Below are positions 23,895 through 35,300 of a DNA stretch of 64,000 nt, piece after piece; the stretch's first letter is position 1; the number at the start of each line of letters is the position of its first letter. This stretch comes from Hofstenia miamia (lineage: Eukaryota > Xenacoelomorpha > Acoela). Under the pieces are notes generated by a model. It saw nothing but the letters and a program-made list of their open reading frames with translations, was not told the DNA's origin and made no database searches. The position numbers and the translations under genes are program-made. The stretch spans positions 1,034,525 to 1,098,524 of the forward strand of contig SCFE01000062.1 of the NCBI GenBank assembly GCA_004352715.1. The letters are read 5' to 3'.

Positions 23895-26800
23895 CAATGT
23901 AAATTCATTAAAATTACTTGAAAATAAGAAAATGCACTTCAAATGGATGCATGTTTTCAATTAACAAACACTAATTATAAATAAACAGCTATTATTAAAT
24001 TAAATGGGTAAGGTTTCCTGAGAACCTAATAGCTTACGTTTAGCAAAAACCTTTTTAAAGAAACCATAACAAAATTTTAACATGGCATCCGCTGGGAAAT
24101 ATTTTATTAGTAAAGGCTATTTTAGCAAAAAAAATTTAAAAGAAATAATAATATAATAATGTGAAAATGAAACTCTATTTTTCAAATCTATACATTTGAA
24201 ACTATCAAGCATCAATCACTCACAAACTAAGAAATCAATATTAATATAAAATTTTTTCATTTACTTATTCGAAACCTATAAATAGTATGTACAGTAAAAT
24301 AAACACAATAAATTACTTAGCATTACAAGAGACATTATTCCTAGAGATTGGTTAAAAATGACATTTCAAATTAAAAATCATGAAAAATGAAAAACAAAAT
24401 CATTGGGAAATCTAGTTATCTAAAATATGCCTCTTTGTAAGTGATATCATTGGACATTTTTTCTGTTTCAAATTTCTTACACAACGTTTGCAAGTGGTCG
24501 ATGGCCAATAGTTTCATTTATAACTTTGATTTTACAAAATGTACATAGAAAATATAAATAAAAAACGTTTCCATTTCTTCTTTTCGCTTTAAAAATTTCT
24601 TGATATTTCTTTATTAAAATCCATTGAAAAATGGAAAACAAAAAACGAATTATGCTTTCTTCTTGAATGTATTTTCAGTTGCTTCATAAAGGAAAAACTG
24701 TTTTTCACATTCTTAAGCAATTTTCTCTTAGACTAAAACGATGTTTGGAAATCCTAATGTATTAATTTAAAAAACGTCTACTATGCTAATGTTCATGAAA
24801 TCAAACGGTCGAAACCCCAAAGAGCGAAATTTAAGCTCATAACTATTTCCTATGAAAATAGACCACACAAACCATGCACAAAGTCAGAAGAGACACTCCT
24901 CTATCTTGAAATTTTTTCAAGAAATCATTAAAAATTTAAAAAATTTCATAGGTAGGTTAACACTCTTCAATTAAGTGACTTCATCCTTAAAATAAACAGT
25001 AACTCAATCGAAATCTTGCTCCCGCATTTTTCATTTATTTCAAAGAAAACTTGTTGATGACAACATCATTATGATTTTCAAACAGTACATGTTTAATTTA
25101 TCATTAATCTTTTCAATTAAAAAATTTCAAATATATAACGGAATTATCAAAAAGAACTCTATCTGAATCTCATTCTACTAATTTCAAACAATCATATGTT
25201 GATGTGCACGGTGAGAAATTTTGACAACCCTAGTAATGAAAACGGTCTGAGATTGAATGCTGAAAATTATTGTCTCTTTTCAGATTCTGATGTAATAAAC
25301 GAACGGTTAGTAAATAAAATTACAACTACTTGAAATAATATTGTTTTTTAAAGAGTGAAATAGTAAAGCAGTTACAACCTTCTTTTCCAATTAAAAATCA
25401 AATTTATAAACAATTTACGATGCAGTCAATAATAAAAATTGTCCATTACATTTATCAACATTGCCATTAAAGAAATAAACCTCAAAAAACGACCTTGTTT
25501 CCAATCACTTTTACTCGAACTGTTCATGGCAAAAGAAATTTTTCTAATTTCTAAGTTGCACCCTCATGTAGTAATAGTTTAAAATAAAAATGAATATTTG
25601 TTTTAGTATCTAGACAAAACAACTCTTTTTATACTTTTTTTGTAAGGGTGTACCAAACAGTTTTGTCATATCAACTGAGAGGTAGAAGTGGACAAATTTT
25701 TTTACCAGATCCACCCGCGCTTACTATATTTACGCCTTATACGTTCAGATCCGTATCCTATATACATAGAAGAGAAAAACAATATTGCAATAAACAAGAA
25801 ACTAAATCATGTATTGTATATATCATAAACAAAGTTAGGGGAAAGTGGGGGAGAATTTTTTATAAAATTTGCATAAACTAATACTTCAACAATATCTGGA
25901 AGCAAGACTAGTGTCTTTATGCATAATTGTACTTTTCATTGAAGAAAAGTAACTGTTGAAGCAAGGCTGAAGCAGGGTGCAGAATATTCTTCTACATACG
26001 AAAGCAAGTAAAGTGTCTTGACATTCGAAAAGAGCAGCAGATTTTGAAATTCCTTAAAATTTGCTTCCGGATGAAGATACGACTCGTACTCTTAATGAAT
26101 CAGAGTGTTATCCTAGTTGTGCAATCACGATGTGTTGATATCGGAAACACTACGAAAAGCTGAAAATGGATCGGATTTTGACTGCCTCACTAGTTTATTA
26201 TGTCGCCTCGATTGGAAGTCACAGTCCAAACTCAACCACGCTGGTGCATGTGGCTAGATCCGGCCTGATCCACTTCTAGATGAACTGCCCATGTGTTTAA
26301 TGTACAGTAATTAAAGTGCATAACATTGTTTTTAATATTTACACTTTTTAGGATATTTAAATGTTGCATGTTTCAAAATGAGAAATGTTACCCTCGATTT
26401 CCTTTAACATTATGACTACTACTACTAAATATTTACAAAAAAATTATTGGAATGGGAATGTCAAAGAACGAAAAACGGAATTGAAATGTTGCTCGTTCTA
26501 GCGATTATTTTGAATTTTCACTTTAAAAAGAATTTCAAAGTAAAAAATTCAATTGTCAAAACAACATGAAAAATGGGATTTCTATTTTAAAGTATATGAA
26601 AAACGGAATCCAACAGCAATCTAGTACTTGCAAGCAGACACCTTGTTTCGCAAGCAAACTACTAAAAAGTAGGAAACTCGCTTTATAAACTAAAGCATGG
26701 AACAGCAAGCTCATAGAAATAAAACATAAAAATTGCAAAATATCCGTTGCAATAACTTAATCACAATTCGAGCAAACCATTTAACAATTTTTATATTTTT

Positions 26801-26977
26801 ATTATTTTACTACTTAAATCACCTTCCTTGAACGGCTTCTGTAAATATGCCCAGTAACATTATATAATATGGATTTTGCGAAGTTGCAATTTCACCTAAG
26901 CACTTTATAAACTCGCCAACTCAGAGGAGTTGGAGCTATGGCTAAAATATTCTCATATAGGTAAGTAAATGATGTAA

Positions 26978-27042
26978 CAATTTCACCAATTCACAGAAAT
27001 TTCGGGATGTTACGAAATCCCTAATACACAACAATACTGTAC
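26978..27042 (+). repeat. Dispersed repeat, copy B
   Basis: Partner of 20918-20982. It lies directly left of the TA tract into which the mariner at 27065 inserted. A perfect 7-bp-stem hairpin (ccaactc/gagttgg, about 26915-26932) lies just upstream. Confidence 0.5.
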
Positions 27043-27064
27043 ACACACAAATANTATATATATA

Positions 27065-27992
27065 GGCTTGTATCATAAGTAATTGCGCATGATTTGTAAT
27101 TATAACAAAAAAACAATATAACATATGCAACATATTATTTAAACGTCATCATTATCAGTTAGACGATCGAAATATCTTCCATGGCTGTTGATGCATCTAC
27201 GCCATTGGTCAGGAAGATCTTCAAATGCCTTATTAAAGAAGGCAGTCTGTTTACTTTCAAAAACCACGCAAGTATTTCTTGGTTCAATGATTAAGAGTTT
27301 TCGAAAGTTTTATTCCGTAAATGCCATTTGAGGGGACTGAATAGCTAGTAATTGCTTGGCGATAGGTCAGGAGAATAGGGAGGATGTGGTATAACACTAA
27401 ATCCCAATTCATGAAGTTTGTTTTGAGTGACACGAGCAGTGTGTGGCCTCGCATTATCTTGTAAAAAATGAAAATTGTTGAAGCCATGAGCCACATGTCG
27501 TCTTCGTTTCACTCTGAGAGCATCCGCCAATTTATCTAGTGATTCACAGTATCTTTCAGCATTAATATTCTCATTCCTCTGAAGTGTGTCGATTAATAAC
27601 AAATCACTATGGTCCCAAAACACTATACAGAGATGTTTCTTTGTTGTCATATGCGATCTTTGAACAACCTGAGGAATCTCATCGCCACTTCCACGCCAGC
27701 TTCTATGGTGTTGACCAGGAGTTTTTCCAAAATTCTCCCAGTAGAGCCAGACCTCATCAACTGTTATCAGCTGCTTTAAAAAATTATTATGTGAGTGCAT
27801 AACCAGAAGCTGGTTACAAATTAGGACTCTGTTGGTGCCATTTTCATCTGTAAGTTGGTGAGGTACCCATTTAAATTTGAGGTATCGTTTGCCCATATTA
27901 TGAAGATGTCTACATAAATAACATTTTGTTATCTGAACTGTTTCATATAACTATGGCAACAAATGTATGCGCAATTACTTATGATACAAGCC
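27065..27992 (-). mobile_element. mariner element, internally deleted (928 bp)
   Basis: Identical 26-bp terminal inverted repeats, starting GGCTTGTATCATAAG, are flanked by TA on both sides, as expected for mariner insertion. Both flanks are TA microsatellite, so it landed in a TA tract. Full-length mariners are about 1.3 kb; this one is some 350 bp short, and the loss falls in the 5' third of the transposase gene. The matched ends suggest it moved, or was moved in trans, relatively recently. Confidence 0.9.
27139..27896 (-). pseudogene. mariner transposase remnant (N-terminus missing, catalytic Asp lost)
   Basis: Seen: the reading opens just before the WVPHQLT motif, followed by TVDEVWLYWEN (first catalytic Asp), FLQDNARPH (second) and YSPDLSPSNY, where the third Asp of the DD34D triad should lie 34 residues after the second; here it is Asn. 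A frameshift follows near 27345. The C-terminus continues in another frame as a recognisable mariner tail (LPDQWRRCIN, ending DRLTDNDDV) to a TAA at 27139-27141. The N-terminal helix-turn-helix region (about 120 residues) is absent because of the internal deletion. Known: mariner transposase cuts and pastes at TA using three metal-binding acidic residues. Inferred: catalytically dead. Confidence 0.9.
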
Positions 27993-28286
27993 TATATATA
28001 TATATATATATATATATATANNNNNNNNNNNNNNNNNNNNNNNNNNNNNNNNNNNNNNNNNNNNNNNNNNNNNNNNNNNNNNNNNNNNNNNNNNNNNNNN
28101 NNNNNNNNNNNNNNNNNNNNNNNNNNNNNNNNNNNNNNNNNNNNNNNNNNNNNNNNNNNNNNNNNNNNNNNNNNNNNNNNNNNNNNNNNNNNNNNNNNNN
28201 NNNNNNNNNNNNNNNNNNNNNNNNNNNNNNNNNNNNNNNNNNNNNNNNNNNNNNNNNNNNNNNNNNNNNNNNNNNNNNNNNNNNNN

Positions 28287-28333
<47 letters not shown>
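27993..28333. repeat. (TA)n microsatellite with 266-N gap
   Basis: TA runs at 27993-28020 and 28287-28333 flank a gap at 28021-28286. The tract adjoins the right end of the mariner. Confidence 0.9.
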
Positions 28334-29390
28334 ATTTTTTACAGTGAATTGAACTTTTATGTATGCATTGTGATCAGACATTTAGTTTGCAAAAAATATC
28401 CCTCCTTAAGGATTCAGTAAAAGTTTCTTCAGAAGCATTCACGATAAGTAAATTAGAAAAATGAAGTTTGCCTTAATAACTATACTTTTCAAAATTTTTT
28501 TCTATTAATGGACATAAAGGTCATGAAAATATTACTGCCAAGACTGTTATCGCTATGTACACTGAAAAGGTTAAAAAGTATATTTGGTTTAAAAAAGCAA
28601 CAATACTTGGCCTCAACTAAAGCAGTTAAAATCACATAATAAGAATAGAAAATTTGCTAAGTGATTGAAAAAAAGGAATTGTGGGAAAAAATTAAGGCAG
28701 TTTTTGCAAATCTTTGTAACCTAAATATGAAAAAATAGGTGTTAAAATACTATTTTAAAATCAAAATGCATACAGTGGAAACGTCATGTTTATAATTTTA
28801 CTACAAATGCTGATGACAAACATAAGAATATTTATTGAATAAATTGAGGTTCTCAACAACTGATTTCACAGTCATTCAAGGATTTAGCAACCTCCCCCAA
28901 CTACTTGACAAACGCAGAGAAAACAGGATAAGTTTGCTCTTGAACTTCCATTTATAAAATATTTATCCAAATTTATAAAAAATTCCTTTCTTAATTAAAA
29001 AAGATTCACCGTTCATTTAGTCCAATGAAATCACAGCGCTACAGTTTCGCGGAAACCGTATTTTCAAAAAATATTGATAAAAACATATAAATTCATAACA
29101 GAATTTCCTTGTATCCTCAAACACATAGAAACATTACAACCTTATATTATTGTTTTATAGTATTACTCTAATACATATATTTTAATAGAATTTAAAGAAC
29201 GCGAATGTGCAATTTTACCCTTTTCACTACTTTTGAAGAGGACTAATTACTACACATTTATGTCAAAATATTAAAAAAATATTTTCTGAAAACTTAATAA
29301 AATAAAATTCCAAGCAGTCAACTGTGAAACAAAACCAAACATGAGCTTCAGGTTAGCATGCGAAATTTAATAAAGATATATTAGATGAAG

Positions 29391-29432
<42 letters not shown>

Positions 29433-30530
29433 AAAAGAATGAAGGTAGCTAATTGGCGATAGGCGCCCGCCGACTACCAAGCGTTGAGAGATTAGGGGCG
29501 CCAAATATGATGACAACTGGACAAATTTGTGTCAAAAATTCATAAATTTTCTATATTATATTTTCAAACATGTCTGGAAGAGAGATGGAATGGGGTCGAT
29601 ATTTTCCGGAATTAATCAAAGCGACTCGAACAGGATAAGTTTTAGCTCAAATCAATATTAACCAGATTTTTTATTTTTTAACTCGAAATACTACTCTTCC
29701 CTACCGTACAGTTCATTGTTATGATCATGGATTACCTCACGATTTTTGGATTGACATATAAATATATTTCTAATTCATCAATTGTTAAAAAAACTCTCAT
29801 AATTACCCATGGTAATTAGATAAATAAGAAATTGCTAATTGGCTAGCTAATAATAAAGTAATTTTTTATAAGGGAGTTTGTACAGCAATCGTCGAACTAC
29901 TTCTAAGAATATTCTGCACATATGTATATAGAACACTTGAATAAGTATTTCAAAATTGAGAGCAATAAAATATTGAATAATTTAAAATAAAATTTAGTTA
30001 AATTATATATTCTTAAAATTACGGGTATTTCTTCACAGAAATTTTGAACTTCAGGCTGAAACCATCCAATGCAATAACAAAAATAGAAATGTATAGCGAA
30101 TAAAGCGTGTTGTTCCCATGGGAGTACTCACCCATGATCAAAAAGGAAAGAGTTGAAACGGGTGTAAAAATGCAACCTAATTACAAGCCTGCTGGATGTT
30201 ATAAACTAAAAAATCTTACTTAAAAAATTCCAAGAATGCCGGATGGTTTTCTTTAAAATGCAAAAATATTTTTAAGGGCTCTATTACAATAGATTCATGG
30301 ACTCATGTAAGCACTGCTCTTAAATAATAACTTATTAATTACTTACGTTTCTTTTCATATACATACTCCTATATGTATAAATATACATGGCATTGATAAT
30401 ATCACTAAATATATTGTCTAGTAAATAAATAAACACTTTAGAAAAATATACTGCATGATTAATGTCAAATATAGGGAATACATGTTACTTCAACATAATT
30501 GAAATTGGCAGCAACACATTTTCTGCGAGC
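28334..30530. other. Gene-poor AT-rich DNA
   Basis: No coding signal. A TA microsatellite at 29393-29429 is followed by a short GC-rich patch (about 29455-29505, with ggcgcccgccgac and ggggcgcc) that looks like a transposon fragment but lacks a partner end. Confidence 0.45.
29393..29429. repeat. (TA)n microsatellite
   Basis: A 37-bp TA tract next to a GC-rich patch. Confidence 0.9.
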
Positions 30531-31758
30531 AGTGGCGTAGCCAGCCAAATATTAAAGGGTGGGGTACTACAAATTTTCACTTAAAATAGTTTTTATTTTA
30601 GTACTAATAATGTATAGAAGTAAAATTTACATTTACAGATTTCTTAGATTACTGAGAAAATTTTTAATTCCAGTTTCGTGCATATTTTAATGTCATTGTG
30701 AAGATAAAGTAAACAAGCGTTCATTCTTCATTTTGTCATCAAATCCGAATTTAGAAGCTTTACTGCAAATAGAAGCTCATTGTGCAGTTACTACAGATGA
30801 AAAACATCCCCATCGCTCTATCAGAAAATGCATGCGCTTTTTGTTAGACAACTCAGAATGAGAACTATATTGTTTTTTTAAAGTTCAAACTTTTTACGCA
30901 AAATTCTTTTAGTGGAGCACATAATAGTTCTCCATAAGTGCTAATTACAGTTCAATATACCCAAAAATATATTGGAAATATTTTTTCAAAGATCAATAAA
31001 ACTGAACAATAGCTTAAATAAAGTTTACAGATGTATTATTTATGTTATTAATACTATCAACAGGGTCAAGTTTTCTTGTAGTTCAATGACCATAACATGG
31101 AATGTTAAGGCTAGCCATGAAAAAAAAATTATATTAATAATAGAGGTTTGCATTCAATGACCAAAAATTACTGGTGATGGACATCGAGCTCGATCCTGTT
31201 CACATAAATTACCATCTTTACCAGCATGAGGATTGCAAAAACAGAACACAGGGATTATGCAAGAAGTTTCTTTGGTTTCTCTTGATTCTTCCCAACTCTA
31301 ATAGAAATTCGTGCAAAAAGCATTCAGTACTTAAAGAATTTAATTAAGACTAGGTGATTAAGCATGCCAGCTATTGGTCTTAAGCTTATTTTCATTGAAA
31401 TATGTCAGATTTGTATCTCATAAATTAACTTAAAATTGAAAATTTTGGAAAGTGCCCATAATTGAAAAAAATTTCATATTAAATTTACAATAATACTAAC
31501 CTATGCAAGCATTACATATAAACTGGCTAGATCACCTATGTATTCAGTGACTCAGTTGGAGCGTCTTGGATTTAAGCAATAACAGCCAATTCTTACTAAC
31601 TCATCCCATCCCCATCTGCAAACCTTTCTGTCATTCAAATTTCTCAGTAATTCCAATTTTCTTTTACCAGAAATTAAAAAAGGCATGTCTGAGGACATAC
31701 CTCCATTAAAGCTATACCGCCACAAAGCACCCTTAGTTATCAATTAAGCAAATTGCCT

Positions 31759-31808
<50 letters not shown>

Positions 31809-31970
31809 GGTGCTGTTATATTGATGAATTGTGTCAAATGTTTGTTAGGATTTTTCTGCACTACACAGTAATTTTTTTATGTGCTATGTTGTGGACAAAA
31901 ATTTGTACAAAAATCGAAAGCATAGCATCCACTTATATGTACAAGGTAATNNNNNNNNNNNNNNNNNNNN

Positions 31971-32008
<38 letters not shown>

Positions 32009-32389
32009 GGTGCTGTTATATTGATGAATTGTGTCAAATGTTTGTTAGGATTTTTCTGCACTACACAGTAATTTTTTTATGTGCTATGTTGTGGACAAAA
32101 ATTTGTACAAAAATCGAAAGCATAGCATCCACTTATATGTACAAGGTAATACGTGTTTCCTTTCAATTGATTACATAAAAACAAGCCGAAAACTAGTACC
32201 TAAATAGCATTCTTGCAGTTTAATTCTATTAACAAAGCACAGGCAAAATATTTCACATCCTATTAATATTTCCAATAGTATTCGTTTAAAAATCATGAAT
32301 TGATCTGTCAGCATTAGGTTTAAAACTGTATATAATTGCAAGTAAATTATATTTTAGAGGGAGCAGTACCCCCCCTAGCTACGCCCCTC
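30531..32389. mobile_element. hAT-like non-autonomous element with 8-bp target duplication
   Basis: The left end reads agtggcgtagccag, later gggtggggtact; the complement of the right end reads gaggggcgtagctag, later gggggggtact. Both are flanked by the 8-bp repeat CTGCGAGC (30523-30530 and 32390-32397). An 8-bp duplication and a YAGTGGCGTAGC-type end are typical of hAT elements. No transposase remnant was recognised inside. The core holds TA microsatellites and a 146-bp block present twice, probably an assembly artefact, so the true length is uncertain. Confidence 0.75.
31805..32150. repeat. 146-bp block duplicated across a 20-N gap, probable assembly artefact
   Basis: 31805-31950 and 32005-32150 appear identical (ttaaggtgctgttatattg to acaaggtaat). 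Each is preceded by a TA microsatellite (31761-31804 and 31971-32004), and the copies are separated by N at 31951-31970. Zero divergence plus a gap inside a microsatellite argues for a misassembled or haplotypic duplicate. Confidence 0.8.
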
Positions 32390-35300
32390 CTGCGAGCATC
32401 TTGCTGACAGTCAGTCATATGTCAAAACAAGAAGCAATTCATTGAAAATTTTTTAAATGATTATCTCTGGTATGTAAAAGTGAATTAACTTTCGTTAAAC
32501 TGTTTGCAATAGGCAATAAAAAGAAGGTAACAAACTAGGTTAGCTAGGCCACCAAGACTTGGGATAAGTCCTTCTGTGCTAATTTTGCAATCAGATAATA
32601 TTTTTTATTAGTCTTGATATTTTCTGAAGATAATCTTACAAAGATGATGTGAAGTTGCAACAATGCCCAAATCAAGACGAACTTGCCATTCTGGATCAAG
32701 AACATAATTTGCCAAAATACTAGATGAACATGCAAATCAGGTTTGCAATTCCATTCTCTAAAAAAGATCCTTCATAGTTTTTTTATAAAATTCCCATATC
32801 TACAGATAGCTAAATACACGAATTAAAAAAATAAGGAACAAATATTAAATATCTGCATGTCTGAATATATATATATATATATGGGTGCACCATAAAACTT
32901 CTGTGTATTTAGAACGAAATTGTTATTTACTGAAATGAAATACTAAATTTGTGAATGTTCCCTGTTTACGCATCACTTAACAGCGCCAACCCTATATGCA
33001 GGTGAGGAATGTAAAGACAAATGCTAAAAACAGTAAATGTCACTGAAAAATACCAGTGCGTAACATCAAAACCTGGGGGTAATTTGCCTCACAGTGGGTT
33101 TTAACACTAATTGAATTTTTGACCTTGGATATAAGTGATTCATCGTAATGCTAAGCGATATAACTCCAGACATGCTTACTGTATCGTGTCTGGCTTCCAG
33201 GGGATTACAAAGAAAAATTAAAAAACTGTATCTTGTTTAATCAAACGTAGAAAGTTTATAATCCAGTCCGTCCTTGAGACGCTGTGATCTTAGCGAATAC
33301 TTCAACTAATAAAAACTTTAATCTTAAAATACAATTAAAGTTTTACAATTAATGGACATATTCCGCACTGCTCTCTGAGTAATTCATGAAAATTAATGGA
33401 AGTTATGCATTGAGTAGTACACCAAACACACACATAAATCAAATCATTTCAAGAGTAATATAAAACTGAAATGCTTTATTAAATATCTAATAAAATTTTT
33501 TCTTCAATTTAATTAGTCAAAATAAATTATGGAAATATTTTTATCATATGCTAGGAAGGCATACTAGAGCCATATGAAATTATATATCTATAACATTTTT
33601 CCTATATACATACTACAAAATAGGTTGACAACATAATTGTAAACAGGATATTTTATGGTGAAAATTTCATAGTCTGTTCCGCATCACTCAAAATACCGCG
33701 GCATCGGCTCAGGATTAATATAACTATGAAAACTCAATAGCATATGTGGGATATAAGAGAAAAAAATAATTTGAGGTATACAATTTACTATATTACAAAT
33801 TAGTGCAAATCAATGTACTTTTCAACAGTGGCTGAGAGTCTTCATATATATATATATATATATATATATANNNNNNNNNNNNNNNNNNNNNNNNNNNNNN
33901 NNNNNNNNNNNNNNNNNNNNNNNNNNNNNNNNNNNNNNNNNNNNNNNNNNNNNNNNNNNNNTATATATATATAATATATATGTATATCCTCTTTTTTCTC
34001 TAGCATTTAATAAGCAAATTATGTCAATAAATGAGTTAACGCATTCCTGTCGGTTTAATTTTTGCAAACCAGCGTGTCTTAAGTTTGATAAATGTGACGT
34101 GTTTTTATCATACACTACACAAATAGATTTTAGATAAAATATCGCAGCATTCGTATTTTTGGATACTTAACTCATTTCCCATGGATATGGTAGTCGTTGA
34201 TAGAATTTGCTATATGCAATACCAATTAAAATCTCTGGAAAACGAGTTCAAAGTAATACGTCAACACCCTTAACATAAATAGAAGCGATGGTTTTCATGT
34301 TTGCGGTTATGTTGAGTTTTTTCCACAAAACTACTAATAATTTGCGTTATCTCGTTTGTATTAATATTAAATATTTATATCAGTACAAAGCGAGCTAAGA
34401 CACAGTGATTTTTTGTAGAAAGTACATGTTTTGTATTCGTAAGATAGCAATTGGCAAAAGGTTTAAAGATCACAAAGTGCTTCACCATTGTTCCTTATAC
34501 CAATTTTTTAAAATAAAAATATACAGTTTTTATTATATTTAATGCATTCTACTTTTAAGATGATGAAATTATAAAAATAAAAACCTATAACACAACAGCT
34601 TTTCATCTTATTTAGAAAAAAGAATGTAAACAGAATTGTCTAAAACCAAAAATTCAAAATTACAGTTAATAAGAAAGCGATGAATATTTCCTTGAATTAT
34701 TTTGCATTTCAATGTTATGTTCTAATGCAGTCCAAAATATTTATCACACATTCTTGTTATTATAACATTTTAACAGAATATACATAAATTCTTTTGTAAT
34801 GTGCAAAATAGAAAATCTAATAAATTTTTTAATTTTGGAAGTCTTTAGAATAGAAGTATATTAAAAGTTGTGAGATAAAATTTCCGAGTCATCAAAAACA
34901 TGTTGCTTTAGTGGATTTTCAGGAAATTTCCTTACGTATTTATATTTGACTTGCCAGAAAATTAGATGAAATTAACTGAATATCTGGAATTAAATAACAA
35001 ATTTGTTTCAGTTTTAATTTCGGTTTCAGTTGAACACACTGGTTTGCTATGATAAATCATACGTTAGCATATTTTACATAATTAATAAAAACTTTAAAAC
35101 ATATATTTCTGGAGGCTATTGTCGGTTAGATTAAAACAAATCGCAAAATTTTATATACCGTGGATTTTTAAGCAATCAAATATACCGCTTTGTAGCACAA
35201 ACAGTAGGAGGAAGTTGTGAGAATTATAATTGGGTCAGGCTTAAACAGAATCTCAAAAAATAACCTACATGAAAATAAGCAACATTATCAAAGAATGCAT

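Larger units (their letters stand above)
20172..27064. other. Gene-poor AT-rich DNA
   Basis: No gene recognised. It holds TA microsatellites at 20747-20779 and 23871-23894 and the two copies of a short dispersed repeat (20918-20982 and 26978-27042). Two GC-richer patches, at 22946-23202 and 25690-26280, have transposon-like ends but no target duplication. Confidence 0.45.

Noticed and set aside
25690-26280. Possible element with agaagtgga ends (left) and tccacttct (right) and GC-richer interior.
   Set aside because: Only about 9 bp match and the flanks do not form a target duplication.
32883-32930. gggtgcaccataaaacttct next to a TA tract, mariner-end-like.
   Set aside because: Only one end is visible, so it cannot be called an element.
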